Source: an uncultured Lachnotalea sp. (lineage in GTDB: Bacteria > Bacillota > Clostridia > Lachnospirales > Lachnospiraceae). From it: a DNA stretch of 64,000 nt. Positions 16,463 to 25,045 of this stretch are shown one piece after another. Positions within the stretch are counted from its first letter, which is position 1; each line of letters opens with the position of its first letter. The stretch is from the NCBI GenBank assembly GCA_948470255.1, contig CAOKOS010000004.1, forward strand, positions 1 to 64,000, given 5' to 3'. The notes under the pieces were generated by a model that saw nothing but the letters and a program-made list of their open reading frames with translations, had not been told where the DNA came from and made no database searches. The position numbers and the translations under genes are program-made.

Positions 16463-17512
16463 ATGGAGCGAGAAAAACAATATAAAGATGTAACCATCAA
16501 AGACGTGGCCAGGCGGGCGGGTGTGGCTATTTCTACGGTATCCAGGGTGCTTAACGGCCTGGATAAAGTCAGTGAAAAAACAGAAAAAAAGGTTCGGAAA
16601 GCGGTGGAGGAGCTGGGGTATGTGCAGAATGCCCTGGCCGTTTCCATGGTGACGGGGCAGACAAAAACCATCCTGATGGTGGTGCCGGATTTTACCAATG
16701 ATTTTAACGGTTCCGTGATTCAGGGGGCGGAAGAATATTTAAAAGCCCATGGCTATACCATGTTGATTTTTTCTACAAAAGATTTTAAGGAAATGGATTT
16801 CGAGAACCTTTACCGGAGATTTTCCAAGCTGGCCGATGGGATATTGGTGGTGCCCGGAAATCCGGACAGGATGGATTATGCCAGATGGGAAAAGCCACTG
16901 GTGTTGGTGGACAGCTATCGGCCCCAGGGGGATTACTATACCATAGAGATCGACAATGAGAGAGGGACATTTCTGCTGACGGAAGAGCTGATTAAGAACG
17001 GCCACAGAAAAATCGGGCTGATTGGGGGGATCCAGGATGAATCTGCCAGCGGAAGGAGAGTGGCAGGATATCTGGCAGCTATGAAGCAGTATCATATTCC
17101 GGTGGATCAGAGGCTGATGGCTCCGGGATATCATTTTGAGGATACAGGAAGCAGAGGGATGGCTGCTTTTCTTTCTTTGCCGGAATCCAGCCGTCCCACG
17201 GCGGCGGTGGCCGTCAACAACCTGACTTGTATCGGATGTATGAAAGCTCTGGCAGAGCGGGGCATGAGGGCGGGGAGGGAAATTTCCCTGGCCGCTTTTG
17301 ACGATCACCTTCTGGCTAGATATTCGGTACCGGGTGTGACGGTTATTGAGAGGCCCACCATTGAAATGGGAAAAGAAGGCGCCAGAGTGCTTCTGCAGAT
17401 TTTGGAAGGGGAAGCGCCAAAAGAAAAGCGGCTGATCATGGAAAGCAGACTGATTAGACGGGACTCTGTGAAATATCTGCCCATCTCGGGGACACGAGAC
17501 CGAAACCGTTAG
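16463..17512 (+). CDS. LacI-family transcriptional regulator
   Basis: A 349-residue regulator. The N-terminal helix-turn-helix is VTIKDVARRAGVAISTVSRV (about residues 10-29) followed by the hinge helix PNALA-like QNALAVSMV. The rest is a periplasmic-binding-protein-like sugar-sensing domain (ILMVVPDFTNDFNGSVIQGAEEYL, KIGLIGGIQDESASGRRVAGY, ISLAAFDDHLLARYSVPGVT). The start at 16463 has GGGGAAATT before it. No sugar transport or catabolic genes lie next to it, so the effector is unknown. The neighbouring PadR cluster has its own promoter. Confidence 0.9.
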   Translation: MEREKQYKDVTIKDVARRAGVAISTVSRVLNGLDKVSEKTEKKVRKAVEELGYVQNALAVSMVTGQTKTILMVVPDFTNDFNGSVIQGAEEYLKAHGYTMLIFSTKDFKEMDFENLYRRFSKLADGILVVPGNPDRMDYARWEKPLVLVDSYRPQGDYYTIEIDNERGTFLLTEELIKNGHRKIGLIGGIQDESASGRRVAGYLAAMKQYHIPVDQRLMAPGYHFEDTGSRGMAAFLSLPESSRPTAAVAVNNLTCIGCMKALAERGMRAGREISLAAFDDHLLARYSVPGVTVIERPTIEMGKEGARVLLQILEGEAPKEKRLIMESRLIRRDSVKYLPISGTRDRNR

Positions 17513-17546
17513 GGGATGAAATAAAAAGGGGACTCATATTAACTTG

Positions 17547-17613
17547 CTCTTGACAGGTATGTGTTTCCCGAGATATTATGTCAAGAGACGATATGTCGAC
17601 ACACGACATATCG
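17547..17613 (+). promoter_or_regulatory. PadR promoter between two perfect palindromes
   Basis: TTGACA (17550-17555), an 18-base spacer and TATTAT (17574-17579) form the promoter. CTCTTGACA (17547-17555) and TGTCAAGAG (17579-17587) are perfect inverted arms that enclose it. Immediately after come CGATATGTCG (17589-17598) and CGACATATCG (17604-17613), perfect ten-base arms around ACACA. The ATGT...ACAT core fits PadR-type operators, so autorepression is likely. Confidence 0.7.
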
Positions 17614-17683
17614 ACATGCGATATATCACGGCCGGAAGAAGCGTGGGCTTTTACCAGGCGGACACGGGGAAAGTGAGGGATGC

Positions 17684-18031
17684 ATGGGTGCAGAAGCGCT
17701 TTTAAAAAAGTACAGACCCATGACGGAAACGACATATTATACGCTTCTGGCAGTGATGGAACCGAGGCATGGTTATGCCATCATGCAGTTTGTCGGCAGG
17801 CTGACGGAAGGGCGGATCCGTCTGGGGACAGGGACTCTCTATACCATGACCGGGCGGCTTTCGGAGGATGGGATGATCTCCATAGTTTCCCAGGAAAACG
17901 GGAAAAAGACGTATCAGATTACGGAAACAGGCCGGGAGATTATGGAGCTGGAGACAGAACGGCTTCGGCGTCAGCTGCAAAACGGGCTGGAAATTCTGCA
18001 GGGAGGTACAGGCGATGGCGGACGGCGGTAA
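17684..18031 (+). CDS. PadR-family transcriptional regulator
   Basis: A 115-residue winged-helix regulator. ETTYYTLLAVMEPRHGYAIMQFV and the wing LGTGTLYTMTGRLSEDGMIS with KKTYQITETGREIMELE are typical of PadR. It probably represses the cluster that follows (DUF2812, ABC exporter). The ATG at 17684 is chosen for GTGAGGG upstream and because the family domain begins there; a longer frame from 17561 overlaps the operator. It overlaps the DUF2812 gene by 17 bases, which is the usual arrangement for PadR-DUF2812 pairs. Confidence 0.9.
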   Translation: MGAEALLKKYRPMTETTYYTLLAVMEPRHGYAIMQFVGRLTEGRIRLGTGTLYTMTGRLSEDGMISIVSQENGKKTYQITETGREIMELETERLRRQLQNGLEILQGGTGDGGRR

Positions 18032-19121
18032 GAATTCAGAAACCAGAGAGGTAAAAAAAGTGACAAAATGGTTTACAAGCCTCATGGCAGAGCGGGCCTG
18101 GTTGGAGGAGATGTCTCTCGCAGGGTGGTTTTTAATGGATTTGCGTATGGGAATCCGGTATACTTTTGAAAAAGGGGAACCAAAACGGACGGCATATGAT
18201 GTGGAGCGGTTTGATTTGGCAAAAAGCCCCACCAGGCGGGAAATTCAGGAAAAATCGGATTTGATGGCGATGGCAGCAGAAACAGGCTGGCGGTTCATCT
18301 GTAAAGACGAGGGCCAGAACTATTATCTGGCAAAGCGATGGGAAGCAGAGGAGACAAATGAGTTTTATGACAGGCCGGAGGACAGGGCTTCACGGGCCAG
18401 GCAGTACGGCCGAATGTTTTCCGGGAAGATTCATACGATCTTGTGGGTCTGTATGATTATGCAGGGATTTGGTTTTTTGTTCTGGCTGTTTCCGGAAGAG
18501 GACGGCAGTGTAGGATGGTTTCCTGTTTTTGTGATGCTTTATACAGCATCATGTCTTGCATTTTGTCTGCTGCTTTTACGGTGGAAACGGCTTTATGACA
18601 GAGAGCTTCGTATGTCTCTGGAGGAATGGCGTTCAGTTTACGGGAAAAAGGATACGGTTAGAAAATTCCGGGTGATTATTACCCTGGGAGGGTTGGAACG
18701 GTATCTGGAAAAGCAGGCGGCGGCCGGTTACCATCTGAAAAATATGCAAGTGTTTCATTATACCTTTTCCAAAAGGGAAGCGGAAGAAGTTTCTTATATG
18801 ATGGATACCAGATATCTGACAAACCGCAGGAGGAAACGGGCGGGCAGCAGTATATTTAAGGACAGCCGCGACTGGGAAGAGCGCAGCAATGACTGGCAGG
18901 TTCAAAGCCTTATGGAGGCAGAAGCCTCCGGCTGGGAGTTTGTGACTGCGGTAGAAAGCAGGAATATCCTGTACCGGGCAAAGGCGGGGAGTGCCGTTCC
19001 TTTAAATGAATCAGGAGGCATCCGTCTGACCTCAGCTTTTGGGGGAATGGCGATGTTGATGATAAAGGCCGGACTGATTGGAGGTTTTATCGGGGCGCTG
19101 GCCGGATATTTTTTAGGATAG
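18015..19121 (+). CDS. DUF2812 membrane protein
   Basis: A 368-residue protein with two DUF2812-like soluble segments, one near residues 15-115 (KWFTSLMAERAWLEEMSLAGW) and one near 220-325 (LGGLERYLEKQAAAGYHLKNM). Between them are two membrane segments at about 138-158 and 168-190, and a final one near 343-367. DUF2812 proteins are nearly always encoded with a PadR regulator, and their role is not established. It overlaps padR and precedes the ABC exporter genes, so it may sense or relay a membrane or drug stress signal to PadR; that is inference. Confidence 0.8.
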   Translation: MADGGKNSETREVKKVTKWFTSLMAERAWLEEMSLAGWFLMDLRMGIRYTFEKGEPKRTAYDVERFDLAKSPTRREIQEKSDLMAMAAETGWRFICKDEGQNYYLAKRWEAEETNEFYDRPEDRASRARQYGRMFSGKIHTILWVCMIMQGFGFLFWLFPEEDGSVGWFPVFVMLYTASCLAFCLLLLRWKRLYDRELRMSLEEWRSVYGKKDTVRKFRVIITLGGLERYLEKQAAAGYHLKNMQVFHYTFSKREAEEVSYMMDTRYLTNRRRKRAGSSIFKDSRDWEERSNDWQVQSLMEAEASGWEFVTAVESRNILYRAKAGSAVPLNESGGIRLTSAFGGMAMLMIKAGLIGGFIGALAGYFLG

Positions 19122-19152
19122 ACTTAAGGAAAGAGAGGATCAGACATTTGTT

Positions 19153-20070
19153 ATGAAGCTTGAAGTAAAAGAAATCAGGAAAAGCTTCGGTGACACAGAA
19201 GTGCTTCATGGGATTTCCTTTCGGGTAGAAAGTGGAAAAGCGCTGGGGCTTCTGGGAAGAAACGGAGCAGGAAAGACGACGACCATCCGGGTGCTGATGG
19301 ATGTGTTCCATCCCAACGCAGGCTGCGTCCTGGCAGATGGGAAACCTTTTATTCCCAAAGAACATAAAATCGGGTATCTGCCGGAGGAGCGGGGCCTTTA
19401 TCCCCAGAAAAAGGTGTTGGAACAGATGGTATATCTGGCTATGCTCCGCGGAATGGGGGCAAAAGAGGCCAAGAAAAGCGGAAAAGAGTGGCTGGAGAGG
19501 CTGGAGATCGGTGAATATGCGGACAGAAAGCTGGAGACACTTTCCAAAGGGAACCAGCAGAAGGTGCAGCTTGCCCAGACTTTGATCTGCGACCCTGACA
19601 TGATTATACTGGATGAACCGTTTTCCGGCCTGGATCCGGTCAATGCCCAGATATTGAAAGATGTGGTCCGGGAACAGATTGCCCTTGGAAAGCTGGTGAT
19701 TTTTTCCAGCCATCAGATGAGCTATGTGGAAGAGTTTTGTGAAGAGATTGCCATTATCAATCATGGGGAAATTGTCCTTGCCGGAAACCTGAAGGATATA
19801 AAACAGGAAGCAGGAAAGGACAGGTTAATTTTGTCAGCGCTCAATTACGAGGCAGAAAAACTGGCGGAAAAAGTGAAGACAGAGTTTGGCGGCCTGATCC
19901 GGGTGGAGCAGGTGAAGAAAGATGCCCTGATTTTAGAAGGGCTGTGCGAGAACGCAAAGAAGAGGTTTTTCTCAGCTTTGGCGGATACGGATATTGATGT
20001 GGCGCAGGCGGGCATTTATGAGCCGTCCTTAAATGATATTTTTGTGGCGAAGGCAGGTGGCGAGGAATGA
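19153..20070 (+). CDS. ABC exporter ATP-binding protein, NatA-like
   Basis: A 305-residue ABC ATPase. Walker A is GRNGAGKTT near residue 35, the signature is LSKGNQQKVQLAQ and Walker B MIILDEPFSGLDPVNAQ. The C-terminal extension of about 90 residues is that of the NatA/drug-export class. It would power the permease encoded next, with which it overlaps by four bases (ATGA). The cargo could be sodium ions, a drug or a peptide. Control by the upstream PadR protein is likely from gene order. Confidence 0.9.
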   Translation: MKLEVKEIRKSFGDTEVLHGISFRVESGKALGLLGRNGAGKTTTIRVLMDVFHPNAGCVLADGKPFIPKEHKIGYLPEERGLYPQKKVLEQMVYLAMLRGMGAKEAKKSGKEWLERLEIGEYADRKLETLSKGNQQKVQLAQTLICDPDMIILDEPFSGLDPVNAQILKDVVREQIALGKLVIFSSHQMSYVEEFCEEIAIINHGEIVLAGNLKDIKQEAGKDRLILSALNYEAEKLAEKVKTEFGGLIRVEQVKKDALILEGLCENAKKRFFSALADTDIDVAQAGIYEPSLNDIFVAKAGGEE

Positions 20071-21419
20071 AACAGTTTGGAATTGTCTGGAAGCACGAGT
20101 TTTTCAATCATGTGAGGACGAAGTCTTATGTGGGGATTACCCTGGGATTTGCCCTTTTGTTTGTGGTTCTTTTAAGCCTTCCGTCATTTTTCGACTTGTC
20201 AGGGGTGATTCCCGGGCTTTCTGGAAGCGGAAAAACGGAAGAAACAAAGATAGCGCCAGATGCAGGAAGCATGGAGGCTGTGCCGGGAGCAGCAAATATT
20301 TCCAGCGATTATGAAGGCGCCATCTGTTTATACGACCCGGCAGGCCAGGTGGGAACAGAGTTTCTTTCAGGAATTTTTCCCAGGGCTGAAGTGGTGGAAG
20401 CAGGTTCGGAAGAAGAACTGAAGCAATTTGTGGAAACGGGAACTGCCGGTTCCCTGGAGGGAAAAGAAAGCGGGAGCAGTGAAGAGGCAGAAGGAAAACG
20501 GTGTGGTTTTGCAGTGGAATCCCTGCTCCAGTATCGTTATTACGTGAAGAACCGCAGTTTCAGCGATTCGGTGAGTACTGTTTTTGAAACAGGTATTTCT
20601 TATCTTTACCGGAACATTGAGCTTCAGAAAATAGGGGCTGATGCAAATTTGGTGGAATCCATTTATGCCATATCACCTGTTTCTGAGACTATTGTACTGG
20701 GAAAAGATAGTATCAGTAATTTTTTATATACTTATCTGTTGATTTTTGTGTTATATTTTATGGTGTTATTATACGGGAATTCCGTGGCAGTGTCTGTGGC
20801 CCAGGAAAAGAGCAACCGGGCGATGGAGGTGCTGGTGACCAGTACTTCCAGCAACAGCTTGATTTTTGGAAAGGTTCTGGCGGGGGCAGCGGCAGGTTTC
20901 CTGCAGACGGGGGTTATGATCGGCGCCGCTTTGATATCCTACAGCATCAACAGGGAAGCCTGGGGCGGAATGTTGGATTTTGTGTTTCACATTCCGGGGG
21001 CCGTGCTTTTGGCTTTTGCCGTGTTTGGCGTACTGGGCTACATTCTGTATGCATTCTGTTATGGAGTACTGGGCGCGCTGGTATCAAAAACAGAGGACGT
21101 CAGCAGGACATCGGGACCGCTCATGTTTGTCTTCATCGCCAGCTTTCTCCTGACCATGTTTAACCTGCAAAACAGCGACGGTATGATGATGAAAGTACTG
21201 TCCTTCATTCCATTTACTTCGCCTAACGGCATGTTTGTCCGGGTGGCCATGGGGAATGTGGCGTTCTGGGAAGTGGCTTTATCCCTGGCGCTTTTGCTGG
21301 GAACCATCATGGTGGCAGCTGTGGGCGGCGCGAAGATTTACCGCATGGGCACATTGATGTACGGAAATCCCATCAAGCTTTCCCGGGCTTTGAAAATGAG
21401 CAGGGAAAAGAACCAGTAA
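20067..21419 (+). CDS. ABC-2 type permease, NatB-like
   Basis: A 450-residue permease. One membrane segment lies near residues 22-45. A large extracytoplasmic domain of about 170 residues follows, with a Ser/Glu-rich stretch near 130-150. Membrane segments are grouped between about 215 and 430 (FLYTYLLIFVLYFMVLLYGNS, GVLGYILYAFCYGVLGALV). The motif SVAQEKSNRAMEVLVTSTSS is characteristic of NatB-type ABC-2 permeases. It is coupled to the ATPase gene by an ATGA overlap. Confidence 0.88.
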   Translation: MKQFGIVWKHEFFNHVRTKSYVGITLGFALLFVVLLSLPSFFDLSGVIPGLSGSGKTEETKIAPDAGSMEAVPGAANISSDYEGAICLYDPAGQVGTEFLSGIFPRAEVVEAGSEEELKQFVETGTAGSLEGKESGSSEEAEGKRCGFAVESLLQYRYYVKNRSFSDSVSTVFETGISYLYRNIELQKIGADANLVESIYAISPVSETIVLGKDSISNFLYTYLLIFVLYFMVLLYGNSVAVSVAQEKSNRAMEVLVTSTSSNSLIFGKVLAGAAAGFLQTGVMIGAALISYSINREAWGGMLDFVFHIPGAVLLAFAVFGVLGYILYAFCYGVLGALVSKTEDVSRTSGPLMFVFIASFLLTMFNLQNSDGMMMKVLSFIPFTSPNGMFVRVAMGNVAFWEVALSLALLLGTIMVAAVGGAKIYRMGTLMYGNPIKLSRALKMSREKNQ

Positions 21420-21434
21420 TATGGAGTGGTGGGT

Positions 21435-23246
21435 GTGTTGAGAACGCTTCGCAGTATTAAGGATACGCTCCGGGTAAACCGGGGCGGAATCCTTATTTTT
21501 GAAATTTTGTACCGGCTGTTTTCGGCTTTTGTCCTCATTGAGGCCATGAGCCGCGGGGTGTCTTTTGCCCTGAAGCAGTCAGGCTTCAGTTATCTGACCG
21601 CAGAGAATGCACTGCGGTTTTTGTGCTTGCCTGTAACCCTTCTGGTTTTGGCAGGCTTTTTTCTGCTTTTCCTGTTTTTTGCAAATCTGGAAATCTGTAC
21701 CCTTTACACAGCTTTCCAGGCTGGGGTGGCAGGAGAACGCTTAAGTCCTGTAAAAATGTTGTTTTTCGGTATGAAAAACATGATCGAGTTGTTTCAGACA
21801 GGAAATGTGCGGGTTCTGTTTTTGAACATCAATTATTATCTTCTTACAGAAGGCTGGATCTTGATCGGGCTGATCCGCCATATCCGGCCCTTAAGCTATG
21901 TGGTGACAGGCGCTTTTGGACTCCTCCCTGTGAAGATCATCATGGGGATTTTAACAGTAGTGATGACAGGGGCTGCCGTTTTTCATTTGTTTGTGCCGGT
22001 GATTGCAACGCTGCGGGATATCAGTTATAGAGATACTTGTCAGGCGGCAAGGGGGCTTCTTAGAAAACGGCGGGTGAAAATTCTTTTGCTCCTGGCGGCC
22101 TCCAACGGCTTTGTATGGCTGTTTTATTATGTCAGCCAGTTTCTTCTAAAAGTGATTGCTGCCTTTTTGATTGTACTGTTTGCCGCCAGATCCATGGAAC
22201 TGGCCTTGATTCTGACTGTCAGCAATGGCATTGATATTGCCGCCTTTTGGGTGTCCTCTGTAATGGGGGTTTACCTGAATATGGGGATCCATACGGCCCT
22301 TTTATACCGATATCAAGATGAGAAGTATCATTGGGAAATACCGCCTTACCATTATTATATGGCAGAGCGGGGAAGGCGGCTTTTGACTGTCGCCTTGGCT
22401 GTTTGCCTGGTGACGGCAGGGGGGCTTTATGCCTATGACAGTATTTATACAGGCGCAGTCAGGGCCAGCACAGTGATCTCAGAAGCCAAAATTACTTCCC
22501 ATAGAGGGAATTCTTCTGAGGCTCCGGAAAATACACTTCCTGCCATAGAAGCTGCTATTGATAACATGTCCGATTATGTGGAGATTGACGTCCAGGAGAC
22601 AAAAGATGATGTGGTGGTGGTCTACCATGATGCCAGTTTAAAGCGGATTACCGGGGAAAAAGGGCGCCTCTGGGAATATACGTATGGAGATTTGCTGTTG
22701 ATGGATTTTGGCGGCTGGTTTTCAGAAGAGTTTATGGGAACCTCCATACCGACTCTGGCAGAAGCCCTTGATACCTGCAAAGGGCGTATCAATATGAATA
22801 TTGAATTGAAAGCGGACCACTATAGCGATACATTGGTGGAGCAGACACTGCAGCTTATTGAAGAGCATGATATGGAGGCCCAGGTGGTCATAAGTTCCAC
22901 CAGCTACCGTTATCTGAAACAGGTCAAGGAGATAAACCCGGATATGGAGACAGGATATATCCTGACGGCTGCTTATGGTAATTATTTTGAGGATGAAAAT
23001 ATTGACTTTTTCAGTATTCGCTCCGGTTTTATAACAGGGCGTCTGGTGGAAAGCGCCCATGACTGCGGGAAGAAGGTTCATGCCTGGACAGTCAATACAA
23101 AAGGGGAGCTGAACAGGATGAAACGCTTACAAGTGGATAATATCATTACCGACATGCCTGTCCTTGCCAGGGAAATCCTGTACCGGGAGGCGGATACAGA
23201 AAATATGCTGGAGTTCATTAAATTGGCGCTTCGCATTGAGAAATAG
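21435..23246 (+). CDS. Membrane-anchored glycerophosphodiester phosphodiesterase
   Basis: About 603 residues. The first 330 hold roughly eight membrane segments of the GDPD membrane-domain type, and from about 350 a GDPD catalytic domain begins: ITSHRGNSSEAPENTLPA (catalytic His-Arg), YVEIDVQETKDDVVVVYHDA (Glu, Asp, His) and INMNIELKAD. The enzyme hydrolyses glycerophosphodiesters to glycerol-3-phosphate and an alcohol and may act on lipid or teichoic-acid headgroups outside the cell. The start is uncertain: GTG at 21435 has GGAG eight bases upstream, with GTG at 21426 as an alternative. It is last in the PadR-ABC cluster, only a few bases after the permease. Confidence 0.85.
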   Translation: MLRTLRSIKDTLRVNRGGILIFEILYRLFSAFVLIEAMSRGVSFALKQSGFSYLTAENALRFLCLPVTLLVLAGFFLLFLFFANLEICTLYTAFQAGVAGERLSPVKMLFFGMKNMIELFQTGNVRVLFLNINYYLLTEGWILIGLIRHIRPLSYVVTGAFGLLPVKIIMGILTVVMTGAAVFHLFVPVIATLRDISYRDTCQAARGLLRKRRVKILLLLAASNGFVWLFYYVSQFLLKVIAAFLIVLFAARSMELALILTVSNGIDIAAFWVSSVMGVYLNMGIHTALLYRYQDEKYHWEIPPYHYYMAERGRRLLTVALAVCLVTAGGLYAYDSIYTGAVRASTVISEAKITSHRGNSSEAPENTLPAIEAAIDNMSDYVEIDVQETKDDVVVVYHDASLKRITGEKGRLWEYTYGDLLLMDFGGWFSEEFMGTSIPTLAEALDTCKGRINMNIELKADHYSDTLVEQTLQLIEEHDMEAQVVISSTSYRYLKQVKEINPDMETGYILTAAYGNYFEDENIDFFSIRSGFITGRLVESAHDCGKKVHAWTVNTKGELNRMKRLQVDNIITDMPVLAREILYREADTENMLEFIKLALRIEK

Positions 23247-23283
23247 ATTGGACTTTTCCACCTTCAATCCTTCGGAAACAAAA

Positions 23284-23307
23284 AAGAGAGCCGATAGGCC
23301 CTCTTTT
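23284..23307. terminator. Bidirectional terminator
   Basis: GAGAGCC and GGCCCTC pair around GATA; T-runs follow on both strands (TTTT on plus, TTTTTT on minus). It serves both the GDPD gene and the convergent cold-shock gene. Confidence 0.75.
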
Positions 23308-23325
23308 CTGTTTTGGTTTAATCGA

Positions 23326-23526
23326 TTACATTTTGACAACGTTTGCAGCCTGCTTGCCGCGGGGGCCTTCAACGATGTCAAAGGTTACGGACTGACCCTC
23401 ATCAAGAGTCTTGAAGCCTTCACCTGTAATCGCAGAGAAATGTACGAATACATCTTCGCCGCTCTCGGCAGTGATGAAGCCATAGCCTTTTTCAGAGTTA
23501 AACCATTTTACTGTACCGTTGTTCAT
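23326..23526 (-). CDS. Cold-shock protein, CspA family
   Basis: A 66-residue single OB-fold protein that binds single-stranded RNA or DNA and acts as an RNA chaperone. RNP1 is KGYGFI and RNP2 VFVHF, inside [19 protein letters not shown]. The start at 23526 has GGAGGTACC seven bases before it. A leader of about 120 bases with a strong hairpin suggests post-transcriptional control, as in other cold-shock genes. Confidence 0.95.
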   Translation of the reverse strand: MNNGTVKWFNSEKGYGFITAESGEDVFVHFSAITGEGFKTLDEGQSVTFDIVEGPRGKQAANVVKM

Positions 23527-23580
23527 TTCAGGTACCTCCATTTATATAGATTTAGGGTTACTAGTGTTTACACATACAAA

Positions 23581-23637
23581 AATTCACATATTATTACAGA
23601 CCATCGAGTAAACATAATCTCTAATAATATGTGAATT
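23581..23637 (-). promoter_or_regulatory. Long hairpin in cold-shock gene leader
   Basis: AATTCACATATTATT (23581-23595) and AATAATATGTGAATT (23623-23637) are perfect 15-base inverted arms around 27 bases. They lie inside the 5' leader, about 55 bases before the start codon, and may act as a thermosensitive element. Confidence 0.6.
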
Positions 23638-23662
23638 ACTTTAAATCTGTGAACACCTCTCT

Positions 23663-23690
23663 ATTATAACAGAAATTTTGGAAAATACAA
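23663..23690 (-). promoter_or_regulatory. Promoter of cold-shock gene
   Basis: On the minus strand TTGTAT (23685-23690), a 16-base spacer and TATAAT (23663-23668). Confidence 0.6.
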
Positions 23691-23719
23691 GTGTTTTTTG
23701 AAGAACATCTTTAGAAAAA

Positions 23720-23748
23720 TTGAATTTTTTGGGGGGATATGTTATAAT
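23720..23748 (+). promoter_or_regulatory. Promoter of trigger-factor-like lipoprotein gene
   Basis: TTGAAT (23720-23725), a 17-base spacer and TATAAT (23743-23748). Confidence 0.65.
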
Positions 23749-23823
23749 AGGGACGTTTGGCGGATCTTTAGTTCCGCAGATTTGCAAAGTGGCTTATATA
23801 GAGAAAGGATGCAGACAGAAATT

Positions 23824-25020
23824 ATGATGAAAAAAGGATTGGCAGTGGCGCTTGGTTTGTTTATGATATTTTCCATGGCGGCATGCGGAGATAAGGACAA
23901 GAAAGAAACAACAGGAACAACTGCCGCAGCAGAGACTGCAGGTACAGAGACGACGGCGGCCCAAACAGCTTCAGGGGAAACAGAGGCAGGGACGGCAGCT
24001 TCCGGCTCTGAGATACCGGAGTATGTGAGTGCCTTTGATCTGGGGGATATTTCCGAATATGTGGAGCTGGGAGAGTATAAGGGGATCCAGGTAAAAGCCC
24101 AGGATCTGGAAGTGACGGACGAAGAAGTTGAGGAAGAGCTTAAGGCCCAGGTGGAAAATGCCAGACCTTCTTATGAGCAGGTTACAGAAGGGACAGTGGC
24201 CAAGGGCGATGTGGTTAATATTGATTTTGTCGGAAGAATGGACGGGGAAATTTTTGCCGGCGGCAGCAGCGAAAACTTTGATTTGACCATCGGTTCCGGC
24301 CAGTTTATAGCCGGTTTTGAAGACGGGCTGATTGATAAAAAAATTGGGGATACTGTGGTTCTGGATTTGAGTTTTCCCGAAAATTATGAACCAAATCCTG
24401 ATTTTAATGGTAAGGCCGTTGAGTTTACCGTTACCATCAATTATGTCCAGGGGAAGGAGATTCCCAATGAATTAAACGATGAGTTTGCCGCAAAAGCCAC
24501 AAACGGAGAATGTAAGACCGTGGATGAGTATCGGGAATATATAAGAAAAGAGCGGGAAAACGGGAAAGCGGCAGATGCCAAAAGCAACAAGGTCAATGAG
24601 GCGCTGCAGAAAATAGAGGCTAATGCCACCTTTAAAGAAGAGGCAAAGGAGCTGATCCAGTATTATTATGACAGCCGGGTATATCAAGAGGAGAGCATGA
24701 TTGCCATGTACGGTATGGATATGGATTCTTATTTGAGTACCATGGGAATAACAAAAGAAGAGTATCAGGAAGAACTCCAAAAATATGCCCAGCAGAATGC
24801 CAGATGGCAGATTTTGACCAGGGCTATTGTGGAAGCGGAAGACCTTGATTTTAGCGAAGAAGAGTTTGAGGGTAAATTGGAGCAGCTGGCCTCTGATACA
24901 GGCATGACTGTGGACAGCTTGAAGAGCGCTTATGGGGAAGCTATGCTGCGGGATCTTTTAAGGCAGCAGGAAGTACAGGAGTTTATTTTGGAGACTGTCG
25001 TGGAGGAACCGGCAGAATAA
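23824..25020 (+). CDS. Secreted trigger-factor-like peptidyl-prolyl isomerase lipoprotein
   Basis: A 398-residue lipoprotein. The signal MMKKGLAVALGLFMIFSMAAC ends in a lipobox Cys at residue 21, followed by a Thr/Ala/Glu-rich linker to about 65. An FKBP domain (GDVVNIDFVGRMDGEIFAGG, SGQFIAGFEDGLI) is followed by a helical region like the trigger-factor C-terminal domain (EIPNELNDEFAAK, ETVVEEP). It probably folds exported proteins at the outer face of the membrane, in the manner of PrsA. The cytoplasmic trigger factor at 52328 is its paralogue. The start at 23824 is chosen because it gives a clean signal peptide. Confidence 0.85.
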   Translation: MMKKGLAVALGLFMIFSMAACGDKDKKETTGTTAAAETAGTETTAAQTASGETEAGTAASGSEIPEYVSAFDLGDISEYVELGEYKGIQVKAQDLEVTDEEVEEELKAQVENARPSYEQVTEGTVAKGDVVNIDFVGRMDGEIFAGGSSENFDLTIGSGQFIAGFEDGLIDKKIGDTVVLDLSFPENYEPNPDFNGKAVEFTVTINYVQGKEIPNELNDEFAAKATNGECKTVDEYREYIRKERENGKAADAKSNKVNEALQKIEANATFKEEAKELIQYYYDSRVYQEESMIAMYGMDMDSYLSTMGITKEEYQEELQKYAQQNARWQILTRAIVEAEDLDFSEEEFEGKLEQLASDTGMTVDSLKSAYGEAMLRDLLRQQEVQEFILETVVEEPAE

Positions 25021-25045
25021 AAGCCTGTTTAAGGAGCTGGGACAA

